Positions 1 to 7,485 of a DNA stretch of 64,000 nt are shown piece by piece. This stretch comes from Pantoea sp. (GTDB lineage Bacteria; Pseudomonadota; Gammaproteobacteria; Enterobacterales; Enterobacteriaceae), in NCBI RefSeq assembly GCF_028283705.1, contig NZ_JAPWKD010000034.1, forward strand, positions 496,001 through 560,000, read 5' to 3'. How positions within the stretch are numbered: the first letter of the stretch is position 1; each line of letters begins with the position of its first letter. A model generated the notes under the pieces. It saw only the letters and a list, made by a program, of their open reading frames with translations, ran no database searches and was not told where the DNA came from. The translations under genes and the position numbers were made by a program.

Positions 1-1
1 T

Positions 2-502
2 TGTGCGCAATGGCGTCAGAACACCGGACATTTACCTGCGAGCAGCGAATTGTTGGGTGTTCCTTCTCCCTGCATCCAGACCACGCTGGATGATCGGGTA
101 TTGTGGCAACCACAGCCGTTTACCTCACCGGCTACACTCGCCGCCGTTGAGTGCGCGCTGGATATCGAACTTCAGCCAGCGATTACCGCTTTTTATACCA
201 CGCAGTTTGCGGGTGATATGGCTGCGCGTTTTCAGCAGCAATCCATTACCTTGTTACAGGTGTGGAGTGAAGAGGATTTCACACGGCTGCAGGAGAATTT
301 AATTGGTCATCTGGTGATGAAACGTCGCCTGAAGCAAAGTCCGACATTATTTATCGCCACCACCGATTCTGAGCAGGATGTCATTTCACTGTGTAATCTT
401 ACCGGTGAAGTTATTCTGGAGCATCCTGGCAGTAAAAAACGGCAGATACTGTCCCCTGAAATTCAGATGTTTCTTAATGAATTACAACCGGTTAGCGACT
501 GA
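2..502 (+). CDS. syd: SecY-interacting protein Syd (5' end outside window)
   Basis: Syd is a small cytoplasmic protein that binds SecY at the inner membrane and is thought to monitor proper SecY-SecE assembly. The visible 166 residues contain the family blocks VPSPC, WQPQPF, FYTTQFAGDM, SEEDFTRLQENLIGH and LFIATTDSEQDVISLCNL. By comparison with the roughly 181-residue E. coli protein, only about 16 N-terminal residues are missing, so the true start lies just before the window. The stop is TGA at 500-502. It is followed by the csrB control region on the same strand, the same neighbourhood as in E. coli (syd, csrB, yqcC). Confidence 0.95.
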   Translation, partial: CAQWRQNTGHLPASSELLGVPSPCIQTTLDDRVLWQPQPFTSPATLAAVECALDIELQPAITAFYTTQFAGDMAARFQQQSITLLQVWSEEDFTRLQENLIGHLVMKRRLKQSPTLFIATTDSEQDVISLCNLTGEVILEHPGSKKRQILSPEIQMFLNELQPVSD

Positions 503-526
503 TTTGCAGACTTCGGCCTGCTATTT

Positions 527-544
527 TGTGAGAGATCTCTTACA
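527..544. promoter_or_regulatory. UvrY (GacA-type) binding palindrome upstream of csrB
   Basis: The 18 bases TGTGAGAGATCTCTTACA form an almost perfect inverted repeat and match the known UvrY/GacA operator pattern (TGTAAG-N6-CTTACA type). The site lies about 170 bp upstream of the CsrB RNA, where phosphorylated UvrY activates csrB in enterobacteria. A degenerate half copy (TGTGTGAGAGATC) follows at about 546-558. The role is inferred from family knowledge. The BarA kinase that phosphorylates UvrY is encoded about 11 kb downstream. Confidence 0.8.
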
Positions 545-610
545 TGGTGTGTGAGAGATCGGCAAATTTTACTGAAGACTTCCGGACGGCAGGCTTGTAA
601 AAATATTGTG

Positions 611-623
611 AATCATGAGTTTA
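611..623. promoter_or_regulatory. possible IHF site upstream of csrB
   Basis: AATCATGAGTTTA matches the IHF consensus WATCARNNNNTTR except at one position. It sits between the UvrY palindrome and the CsrB RNA, where a DNA bend would bring the activator to the promoter. IHF is known to act on csrB in relatives. The call here rests on a short degenerate consensus, so it is tentative. Confidence 0.35.
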
Positions 624-699
624 TGGCAACTGTCCTAAAATAAAAAGATAACGGGCTGAGGTAACGGCCCTTAGTACCTTGTTAACGCGATAGTTTCTG

Positions 700-1024
700 C
701 CAGAATAGTCACCACTGGCAGGAAGCCATGGATTAAGTGATGTTCAGGAGAGCATCAGCCAGGAAGGCGGGAACGTAACGGAGTTTGCGTCACAAGGAAG
801 GCTTCAGGACGAAGCAGGACACTCAGGATTGAGTAAGGGACACCTCCAGGATGGAGAATGAGAGCCACGCGGGATGTGGCGGGCCAGGATGCTAAGGACC
901 AATGTCATGATGACAAGCGATGGATAGCACGGGAAAAGTTGTCATGGATGAGCAGGGAGCACAGCGGTGGCGGGAATGCTGCAAACGAACCGGGAGCACT
1001 GTAGTCACAGTGCTCCCTTTTTTT
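700..1024 (+). ncRNA. csrB: CsrB small RNA, antagonist of CsrA
   Basis: CsrB sequesters the mRNA-binding protein CsrA through many GGA-containing stem-loops. This stretch has 22 GGA triplets, most as CAGGA, CGGGA or ATGGA. It also carries blocks that look the same as E. coli csrB, notably CACCTCCAGGATGGAGAATG at 841-859 and the 3' end GCTGCAAACGAACCGGGAGC. It ends in a strong terminator. The location between syd and yqcC is the standard csrB locus. The 5' end is approximate: a weak promoter TTGTTA at 679-684 with AGAATA at 702-707 would start the RNA near 713, but an earlier start near 700 is possible. CsrA itself is encoded at 53388-53573. Confidence 0.92.
992..1024 (+). terminator. CsrB intrinsic terminator
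   Basis: A perfect 10-bp stem, GGGAGCACTG (992-1001) with CAGTGCTCCC (1008-1017), is followed by a run of seven T. It forms the 3' end of CsrB and matches the E. coli csrB terminator in form. Confidence 0.93.
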
Positions 1025-1090
1025 ATGCTTTTTTGAGCATGGCCCGACAAGTGATATGCTTGCCGCCCGATTTTTTTCTGGAGGTGGCGC

Positions 1091-1420
1091 ATGTCGTCGC
1101 AACAACTTATTTTGCAGCGGCTGCAGCAGGTCGAAGCAGTGATGCGCGAGCACGACCACTGGCAGACGCAATGCCCTGATGAGGCAGCTTTTGCCAGCAC
1201 GCAACCCTTCTGTCTGGATACACTGGCACCGCTTGAGTGGCTGCAATGGGTGCTAATCCCCCGTATGCAGGCATTAATTGCCGCTGATGCGCCGTTGCCG
1301 CAAAACTTTGCTGTCGCGCACTATTTTGAAATGGCGCTCCCTCCCACTACACCGGGCCATCCGATGCTATTGCTGACGCTAAGCCAGCTCGACGCCTTAT
1401 TTGCGGAACCTTCTGCCTGA
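1091..1420 (+). CDS. yqcC: YqcC family protein (DUF446)
   Basis: A 109-residue protein, the same length as E. coli YqcC, of unknown molecular function. It is mostly helical in appearance, with recognisable blocks LEWLQWVLIPRMQ (about 48-60) and a tail around PGHPMLLLTLSQLDALF. No catalytic motif is visible. The start has a good ribosome-binding site, GGAGGT ending 5 bases upstream. Its TGA stop shares one base with the ATG of truC (TGATG at 1418-1422), so the two are translationally coupled and probably form one operon with yqcA. Confidence 0.92.
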   Translation: MSSQQLILQRLQQVEAVMREHDHWQTQCPDEAAFASTQPFCLDTLAPLEWLQWVLIPRMQALIAADAPLPQNFAVAHYFEMALPPTTPGHPMLLLTLSQLDALFAEPSA

Positions 1421-2199
1421 TGCTGGAAATTATTTACCAGGATGAGTGGCTGGTGGCCGTCAATAAACCTGCGGGATGGCTGGTGCACCGCAGCTGGCTC
1501 GATCGCAAAGAAAAAGTGGTGGTGATGCAGACGGTGCGCGACCAGATTGGTCAGCATGTCTTTACTGCTCACCGGCTGGATCGTCCCACCTCCGGCGTAT
1601 TGCTGATGGGGCTGTCGAGTGAGGTGGGCCGGTTGCTATCGCAGCAATTTGAGCAGCACCAAATCCGCAAAACCTACCATGCAGTGTTGCGAGGCTGGCT
1701 GAGCGAAAGCGGTACGCTGGATTATCCGTTGGTGGAAGAACTGGATAAAATTGCCGATAAATTCGCCACAGAACCACGTGGTCCGCAGCCGGCCGTGACG
1801 GATTATCAGCTACTTGCGCATGTCGAGATGCCGGTGGCGATTAGCCGTTACGCCACCTCGCGCTATAGCCTGGTGGAGATGCAACCGCGCACCGGACGTA
1901 AACATCAGCTTCGTCGCCATATGGCGCACCTGCGTCATCCCATCATTGGCGATACCACCCACGGCGATTTGCGTCAGAACCGTGGTGCAGCGACGCATTT
2001 TGGTATGGATCGTCTGATGCTGCATGCCAGCGCACTGAGCCTCAATCATCCGGTAACGGGTGAGCCGCTGGTGATCCGCGCCGGGCTGGATACGGTCTGG
2101 CAGCAGATGCTACAACAGTTTGGCTGGCAGGAGCAGATGCCTGATGTTCCCAGGGTTGAGTTTGCCGACGAGGCAGTCCAGGATAAGCCAACAGAATAA
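1420..2199 (+). CDS. truC: tRNA pseudouridine(65) synthase TruC
   Basis: TruC isomerises U65 to pseudouridine in the T stem of some tRNAs. The 259-residue protein is a one-domain RluA-family enzyme with the signature HRLDRPTSG; the catalytic aspartate is Asp54. The N-terminal NKPAGWLVHRS block (15-25) and the QPRTGRKHQLRRHMAH block typical of RluA enzymes are present. The length matches E. coli TruC. It overlaps the end of yqcC by one base and is followed 12 bp later by yqcA, so the three look like one operon. Confidence 0.95.
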   Translation: MLEIIYQDEWLVAVNKPAGWLVHRSWLDRKEKVVVMQTVRDQIGQHVFTAHRLDRPTSGVLLMGLSSEVGRLLSQQFEQHQIRKTYHAVLRGWLSESGTLDYPLVEELDKIADKFATEPRGPQPAVTDYQLLAHVEMPVAISRYATSRYSLVEMQPRTGRKHQLRRHMAHLRHPIIGDTTHGDLRQNRGAATHFGMDRLMLHASALSLNHPVTGEPLVIRAGLDTVWQQMLQQFGWQEQMPDVPRVEFADEAVQDKPTE

Positions 2200-2211
2200 A
2201 GGAGCAGCACA

Positions 2212-2658
2212 ATGGCAAAGATTGGCATTTTTGTAGGTACGGTATACGGCAATGCGTTGCTGGTGGCGGAAGAAGCAGAGCCGGTGTTGCAGGCGCAGGG
2301 CCATGAGGTCAAAGTCTTTGAAGATCCTTCACTGGCGCAGTGGCAGGATTACCAACAGGATGTGGTGCTGATTATCACCTCAACCACCGGGCAGGGTGAT
2401 TTTCCTGACAGTATCGCCGGGCTGTATCACGCGGTAAAAGATCAGCTCGGCTATCAGCCGGAGCTGCGTTATGGCGTGATTGCGCTGGGTGACAGTAGCT
2501 ACGATAACTTCTGCGGTGCAGGTAAGACGTTTGATGCCCTGTTGCAGGAGCAGAGTGCCAAACGCATCGGCGACGTCTTAACGGTGGATGCGACAGAAGA
2601 CCCGGAGCCAGAATCCGTCACTACGCCGTGGGTGGAAAGCTGGGGTAAGTTGCTGTAA
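2212..2658 (+). CDS. yqcA: flavodoxin YqcA
   Basis: A short-chain flavodoxin of 148 residues, a cytoplasmic FMN electron carrier. The FMN phosphate loop is GTVYGN (9-14), and the two isoalloxazine-contact loops are STTGQGDFP (57-65) and GDSSYDNFCGAGK (93-105). It starts 12 bp after truC behind a strong AAAGGAG site and is probably cotranscribed with yqcC-truC. The redox partner is not evident from the neighbours. E. coli has the same gene order up to this point. Confidence 0.93.
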   Translation: MAKIGIFVGTVYGNALLVAEEAEPVLQAQGHEVKVFEDPSLAQWQDYQQDVVLIITSTTGQGDFPDSIAGLYHAVKDQLGYQPELRYGVIALGDSSYDNFCGAGKTFDALLQEQSAKRIGDVLTVDATEDPEPESVTTPWVESWGKLL

Positions 2659-2663
2659 TAAAA

Positions 2664-2687
2664 AAGGTCGCCAACAATGGCGACCTT
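2664..2687 (-). terminator. terminator between convergent yqcA and garD
   Basis: A perfect 10-bp stem AAGGTCGCCA / TGGCGACCTT (2664-2673, 2678-2687) with a four-base loop. Read on the minus strand it is followed by TTTTTATTAC, a usable U tract, so it ends garD transcripts. On the plus strand the U tract is poor, so it may act only weakly for yqcA. Confidence 0.75.
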
Positions 2688-2701
2688 ATGCACTCGCTAA
2701 A

Positions 2702-4261
2702 TCACGTCACTGGCGCTGGATTAAACACCGCCAGCTGATTGCGGATCCCCCAGCGGTCTGACCATGTTTGCTTGCGTCCGCTGGCAATATCCAGAATCAG
2801 TTCAAACAGTCGCCAGCCAACCTGTTCAATACTTTCCTCGCCGGTGGCAATGGTGCCCGCGTTAATATCCATCAGGTCATGCCAGCGCTCAGCCAGTGCG
2901 TTGCGCGTTGCCATCTTGATAACCGGAATCGCCGCCAGGCCATAAGGGGTACCGCGGCCGGTGGTGAACACCTGCAAGGTAATGCCTGAGGCCATCTGCT
3001 GCGTACCACAGACAAAGTCGCTGGCGGGTGTCGCGGCATAGATCAAACCGCGTTTAGTCGGACGCTGGCCGGGCGACAAAACCTCAACTATCGGGCTGCG
3101 GCCGGATTTTGCAATCGAACCCAGCGCTTTCTCCACCACATTGGCCAGTCCGCCTTTTTTATTGCCGGGAGAAGGATTGGCGCTACGGTCGGTTTGTCCC
3201 ATGCTCAGATAGTTGTCATACCAGGCCATCTCTTCCAGCAGTCGTTTACCTACCGCCTCATCAACGACTCGTGGCGTCAGCAGATGGATGGCATCGCGCA
3301 CTTCGGTGACTTCAGAAAACATCACCGTCGCACCACAACGCACCAGCAGGTCAGAAGCAAACCCCACGGATGGATTGGCGGTGACGCCGGAAAACGCATC
3401 GCTGCCGCCACACTGCGTACCTATCACCAGTTCTGATGCCGGGCAGGTTTCGCGCTGGCGTTGATTAAGCCGTTTCAGATGGCGTTCGGCAACCTGCAAA
3501 ATCTCATCCACCATCGCGCCAAAGCCCACCAGCCGTTCATCCTGCAAACGCACAATATCGTGGTCATCCAGTGAGATGGCCTGAACATCGGGCGTGCCGG
3601 TCAGCAGACGTTCTGGCTGGAGTTTCTCGCAACCGAGGCTGACGATCATCACTTCGCCGCCAAAATTGGGGTTCAGCGCCAGGTTATGAATGGTGCGAAT
3701 CGGCACCACGGCTGCCGGAGCGTTAATCGCCACGCCGCAGCCGTAAAGGTGGTTGAGCGCCACTACACCATCGACATTGGGATAACGCGGCAGAAGGTCA
3801 CGTTCGATAATCTGCACCACATAATCCACCACCCCGGCAACGCAGTGTACGCTGGTGGTAATGCCAAGTAAGTTACGCGTCCCCACGCTGCCATCGGCAT
3901 TGCGATAACCTTGGAAGGTATAACCTTCCAGTGGGGGTAAATTTGCCGGGACATTGTTTGCCAGCGGCAGGCTGGCAAGCGGTGGCGCTTCCGGCAGCGC
4001 CACCAGGGATTCGTCGATCCAGCTGCCCTGGGCAATGGCGCGCAAGGCATAGCCGATGACTTCACCGTAACGCACAATCTCGCCCTGCTCAGGGATAGCC
4101 ACCAGCGCCACTTTATGGCCCTGGGGCACATGCTCAACCAGTTGCAGACCATCTGCAAAGCGGGTGCCAGCCGGCAGCCCCTGGTTATTGACCACGATGG
4201 CGACGTTGTCGCTATCGTGTACTTTTATATAAAGCGGTTTCTCGCTCACAGGTCGGTTCAT
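2702..4261 (-). CDS. garD: galactarate dehydratase
   Basis: GarD dehydrates galactarate (mucate) to 5-keto-4-deoxy-D-glucarate in the cytoplasm. The 519-residue protein aligns end to end with E. coli GarD (523). It has an N-terminal SAF-like segment (about 10-85) and then the UxaA/GarD dehydratase body, with blocks GYRNADGSVGTRNLLGI (118-134), TSVHCVAGVVDYV (136-148), GCEKLQPERLL, QCGGSDAFSGV and TDRSANPSPGNKKGGL. A good ribosome-binding site (GGAAGGTGAG) precedes the ATG. It is divergent from gudP across a 511-bp regulatory gap. In E. coli garD lies in a different place from gudPXD; here both acid-sugar routes share one locus. Confidence 0.96.
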   Translation of the reverse strand: MNRPVSEKPLYIKVHDSDNVAIVVNNQGLPAGTRFADGLQLVEHVPQGHKVALVAIPEQGEIVRYGEVIGYALRAIAQGSWIDESLVALPEAPPLASLPLANNVPANLPPLEGYTFQGYRNADGSVGTRNLLGITTSVHCVAGVVDYVVQIIERDLLPRYPNVDGVVALNHLYGCGVAINAPAAVVPIRTIHNLALNPNFGGEVMIVSLGCEKLQPERLLTGTPDVQAISLDDHDIVRLQDERLVGFGAMVDEILQVAERHLKRLNQRQRETCPASELVIGTQCGGSDAFSGVTANPSVGFASDLLVRCGATVMFSEVTEVRDAIHLLTPRVVDEAVGKRLLEEMAWYDNYLSMGQTDRSANPSPGNKKGGLANVVEKALGSIAKSGRSPIVEVLSPGQRPTKRGLIYAATPASDFVCGTQQMASGITLQVFTTGRGTPYGLAAIPVIKMATRNALAERWHDLMDINAGTIATGEESIEQVGWRLFELILDIASGRKQTWSDRWGIRNQLAVFNPAPVT

Positions 4262-4772
4262 TACTCACCTTCCGTTCAATCGCGCTGTGCGTGGCAGCGC
4301 GGTGTCATTGATTGCTTCCGTCACTTCATCGTTTTTTTGCCAGCCTTAGTATATGCAGGGGTATTGCGCGATACATTGTGCAACTGACTGGCTTTCAGTG
4401 ATTTTATTGCCTCAATTTGGGTCGTTTAACCAAACACAAGTGAAGGGACTCACAAAGCATGACTAAGCTGTGTGTTTATTAACCGCTACGGGGTGGAATT
4501 TGACAGTTCCGTGAGCCACGCCGCAGCGTTATGTGCAAACGCCATAAAATACGTCCACATGTCGTTAAATCATCAGGCTTTCATCCAGTGTTTCGCTTTC
4601 CCGCTGTTCCTATACTGACTCTCGTTATCCAACGTTAGGTTATGAGTCACGACGCATCATCGTATTGCCCATAAAAAAATCGCCGTGTTTAACCCAATAT
4701 CATTCTGATACCCAACGCGATGTGTATGCAGTCAGAGTGAATGTAGCGTCTGCTATATTTCAGGAGTGCATC
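4262..4772. promoter_or_regulatory. divergent garD / gudP control region
   Basis: This 511-bp gap holds no gene and must contain the back-to-back promoters of garD and the gud-gar operon. A TATACT hexamer at 4611-4616 could be the gudP -10 box, but no good -35 box precedes it. On the minus strand another TATACT (about 4350-4355) could serve garD. Both look activator-dependent, which fits regulation by the CdaR-type diacid regulator known for these genes; I could not identify its operator. A short ATG-led extension of gudP from 4665 is rejected on alignment. Confidence 0.4.
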
Positions 4773-6119
4773 ATGAATAGTTTTAGCCAGACAGCGGAAG
4801 CGGTGCAAAAGCGCACCAATGCCCGTTACTGGATTGTGGTGATGTTATTTATCGTCACCTCATTCAACTACGGCGACCGTGCAACCATCTCGATTGCCGG
4901 TTCTGCTATGTCCAAAGATATTGGCCTCGACTCGGTGGGTCTGGGGTATATCTTCTCCGCGTTCTCATGGGCTTATGTTATCGGCCAAATCCCTGGCGGC
5001 TGGTTGCTCGACCGCTTTGGTTCGAAACGCGTTTACTTCTGGAGCATCTTTACCTGGTCGCTGTTTACCTTCCTGCAAGGCTTCGTTGATCTGTTCAGCG
5101 GTTTTGGCATTATCGCTTCGCTGTTTATGCTGCGTTTCCTGGTGGGTCTGGCGGAAGCGCCTTCCTTCCCTGGCAACAGCCGCATTGTGGCTGCGTGGTT
5201 TCCGGCGCAGGAGCGCGGCACCGCAGTGGCTATCTTTAACTCCGCCCAATACTTTGCCACGGTGATTTTCGCGCCAATTATGGGCTGGCTGACCTCCGAA
5301 GTGGGCTGGGCGCATGTGTTCTGGTTCATGGGTGGTCTGGGCATCATCCTTAGCTTTATCTGGCTGAAGGTGATTCACGATCCGAACGATCATCCAGGCG
5401 TGAACAAAGCCGAGCTGGAATATATGGAGCAGGGCGGCGCACTGATCAATATGGACGCGAAAAAGTCCGAACATAAGGTCAGCTGGAGCGAGAAGTTCTA
5501 TCAAATCAAACAACTGCTGACCTCCCGGATGATGCTGGGTATCTACCTCGGCCAGTACTGCGTCAACGCGTTGACCTACTTCTTTATTACCTGGTTCCCG
5601 GTTTATCTGGTGCAGGCGCGCGGGATGTCAATTCTCAAGGCGGGGATTGTCGCGTCGATTCCGGCGATATGCGGCTTCCTCGGCGGCGTACTCGGTGGGG
5701 TGATCTCGGATTACCTGATGCGCAAAACCGGCTCCCTGAATATTGCCCGTAAGACTCCGATTGTGGTTGGCATGCTGATGTCGATCAGCATGGTGATGTG
5801 TAACTACGTCAATACCGAATGGGTGGTGGTATTTGTGATGGCGCTGGCCTTCTTTGGTAAAGGCATCGGTGCACTGGGCTGGGCGGTGATGGCGGATACC
5901 GCACCGAAAGAAATCAGTGGCCTGAGCGGCGGTCTGTTCAACATGTTCGGTAACTTCTCCGGGATTGTGACGCCGATTGCCATTGGCTACATCATTGCCA
6001 CCAGCGGTTCGTTCGAATGGGCGCTGATTTATGTCGGTATCCACGCCTTCGTCGCCGCGTTCAGTTTCCTGGTGATTGCCGGGGATATCAAACGTATCGA
6101 ATTGAAACATCGGGCATAA
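4773..6119 (+). CDS. gudP: D-glucarate/galactarate MFS transporter
   Basis: Proton-linked uptake of glucarate (and probably galactarate) across the inner membrane. The 448-residue protein is a 12-helix member of the anion:cation symporter branch of the major facilitator superfamily. It starts RTNARYWIVVMLF and carries the loop motif GGWLLDRFGSKR after helix 2, and it aligns throughout with E. coli GudP. The ATG at 4773 is chosen because it has a CAGGAG ribosome-binding site and matches the family N-terminus; an in-frame extension to 4665 adds 36 unlike residues. First gene of the gudPXD-garLRK operon, 9 bp before gudX. No separate garP is present here. Confidence 0.95.
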   Translation: MNSFSQTAEAVQKRTNARYWIVVMLFIVTSFNYGDRATISIAGSAMSKDIGLDSVGLGYIFSAFSWAYVIGQIPGGWLLDRFGSKRVYFWSIFTWSLFTFLQGFVDLFSGFGIIASLFMLRFLVGLAEAPSFPGNSRIVAAWFPAQERGTAVAIFNSAQYFATVIFAPIMGWLTSEVGWAHVFWFMGGLGIILSFIWLKVIHDPNDHPGVNKAELEYMEQGGALINMDAKKSEHKVSWSEKFYQIKQLLTSRMMLGIYLGQYCVNALTYFFITWFPVYLVQARGMSILKAGIVASIPAICGFLGGVLGGVISDYLMRKTGSLNIARKTPIVVGMLMSISMVMCNYVNTEWVVVFVMALAFFGKGIGALGWAVMADTAPKEISGLSGGLFNMFGNFSGIVTPIAIGYIIATSGSFEWALIYVGIHAFVAAFSFLVIAGDIKRIELKHRA

Positions 6120-6128
6120 GGACAGAGC

Positions 6129-7475
6129 ATGAATACGCAAAGTACGCCGGTGATTACTGATATGCAGGTGATCCCGGTTGCCGGTTACGACAGCATGTTG
6201 CTCAACATCGGGGGCGCGCACAGCGCCTGTTTCACCCGCAACATCGTGGTGCTGACGGACAGCGCCGGGCATACCGGCGTCGGTGAAGCGCCAGGCGGCG
6301 AAACCATTTATCAGACGCTGGTTGAGGCCATTCCGCAGGTGAAAGGCCAGCAGGTGGCACGTATGAACCGGTTGGTGCAGCAGGTGCACAAAGGTAATCA
6401 GACCGCTGATTTTGATACCTTTGGCAAAGGCGCGTGGACCTTCGAACTGCGTGTCAATGCGGTGGCCGCGCTGGAAGCTGCGTTGCTTGATTTGCTGGGG
6501 CAATGCCTCGGTGTCCCGGTGGCGGAACTGCTCGGTCCCGGCCAGCAGCGTGATGAAGTGACAGTGTTGGGTTACCTGTTTTATATCGGCGATCGGCGCA
6601 AAACCGATCTGCCTTACCTGAGCGGCGCAGGGGCCAGCCATGACTGGTATCACCTGCGGCATCAGGAGGCGCTGACCCCCGAAGCGGTGGTGCGTCTGGC
6701 TGAAGCGGCGCAGGATAAATACGGCTTTAAAGATTTCAAACTGAAGGGTGGCGTGCTGCCGGGCGAACAGGAAATTGCTTCAGCGGCGGTATTGAAAAAA
6801 CGCTTCCCGGATGCGCGCATCACGGTCGATCCCAACGGGGCCTGGCTGCTCGACGAGGCGATTGGCCTGTGTAAAGGCATGGGAGATGTGCTGACTTATG
6901 CGGAAGACCCCTGCGGTGCCGAGCAGGGCTATTCCGGTCGTGAAGTGATGGCGGAGTTCCGCCGTGCCACCGGTTTGCCGGTCGCCACCAATATGATCGC
7001 CACCAACTGGCGCGAGATGAACCACGCGGTGATGCTCAATTCCGTCGATATCCCGCTGGCCGATCCGCATTTCTGGACGCTGAGCGGGGCTGTGCGCGTC
7101 GCGCAATTATGTGACGACTGGGGCCTGACCTGGGGCTGCCACTCCAATAACCATTTCGACATTTCACTGGCGATGTTCACCCATGTGGGCGCAGCGGCAC
7201 CGGGTAAACCGACTGCCATCGATACCCACTGGATCTGGCAGGAGGGCGACCAGCGCCTGACCAAAGAACCGCTGCAAATCCGCAACGGCAAAATCGCTGT
7301 ACCGGATAAGCCTGGTCTCGGCATTGAGCTGGACTGGGATCGTCTGCAACAGGCTAACGCGTTGTACAAATCTCTGCCGGCAGGCGCGCGTAATGACGCC
7401 ACGGCAATGCAATATCTGGTTCCCGGTTGGTCGTTCGACCGTAAGCGTCCGGCCTTCGGTCGCAGCAAAGCATAA
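6129..7475 (+). CDS. gudX: glucarate dehydratase-related protein GudX
   Basis: A 448-residue enolase-superfamily paralogue of GudD with the mandelate-racemase fold. The catalytic set appears intact: KxK at Lys204/Lys206, metal ligands Asp234 and Glu259 region, Asn288, and the His338/Asp365 dyad. Family knowledge is that GudX dehydrates glucarate or idarate weakly, and its true role is unclear. It lies 9 bp after gudP and 10 bp before gudD, as in E. coli, which points to an old duplication kept in the operon. Long DNA stretches resemble gudD (for example around 6905-6985 against 8255-8335). Confidence 0.94.
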   Translation: MNTQSTPVITDMQVIPVAGYDSMLLNIGGAHSACFTRNIVVLTDSAGHTGVGEAPGGETIYQTLVEAIPQVKGQQVARMNRLVQQVHKGNQTADFDTFGKGAWTFELRVNAVAALEAALLDLLGQCLGVPVAELLGPGQQRDEVTVLGYLFYIGDRRKTDLPYLSGAGASHDWYHLRHQEALTPEAVVRLAEAAQDKYGFKDFKLKGGVLPGEQEIASAAVLKKRFPDARITVDPNGAWLLDEAIGLCKGMGDVLTYAEDPCGAEQGYSGREVMAEFRRATGLPVATNMIATNWREMNHAVMLNSVDIPLADPHFWTLSGAVRVAQLCDDWGLTWGCHSNNHFDISLAMFTHVGAAAPGKPTAIDTHWIWQEGDQRLTKEPLQIRNGKIAVPDKPGLGIELDWDRLQQANALYKSLPAGARNDATAMQYLVPGWSFDRKRPAFGRSKA

Positions 7476-7485
7476 GGAGCAGGAA

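Noticed and set aside
892..1246. Minus-strand frames over the csrB terminator and yqcC start
   Set aside because: They lie antisense to CsrB and yqcC and show no family resemblance or ribosome-binding site.
4665..4772. Longer N-terminus for GudP
   Set aside because: The extra 36 residues are unlike the family, and a clear ribosome-binding site supports the start at 4773.
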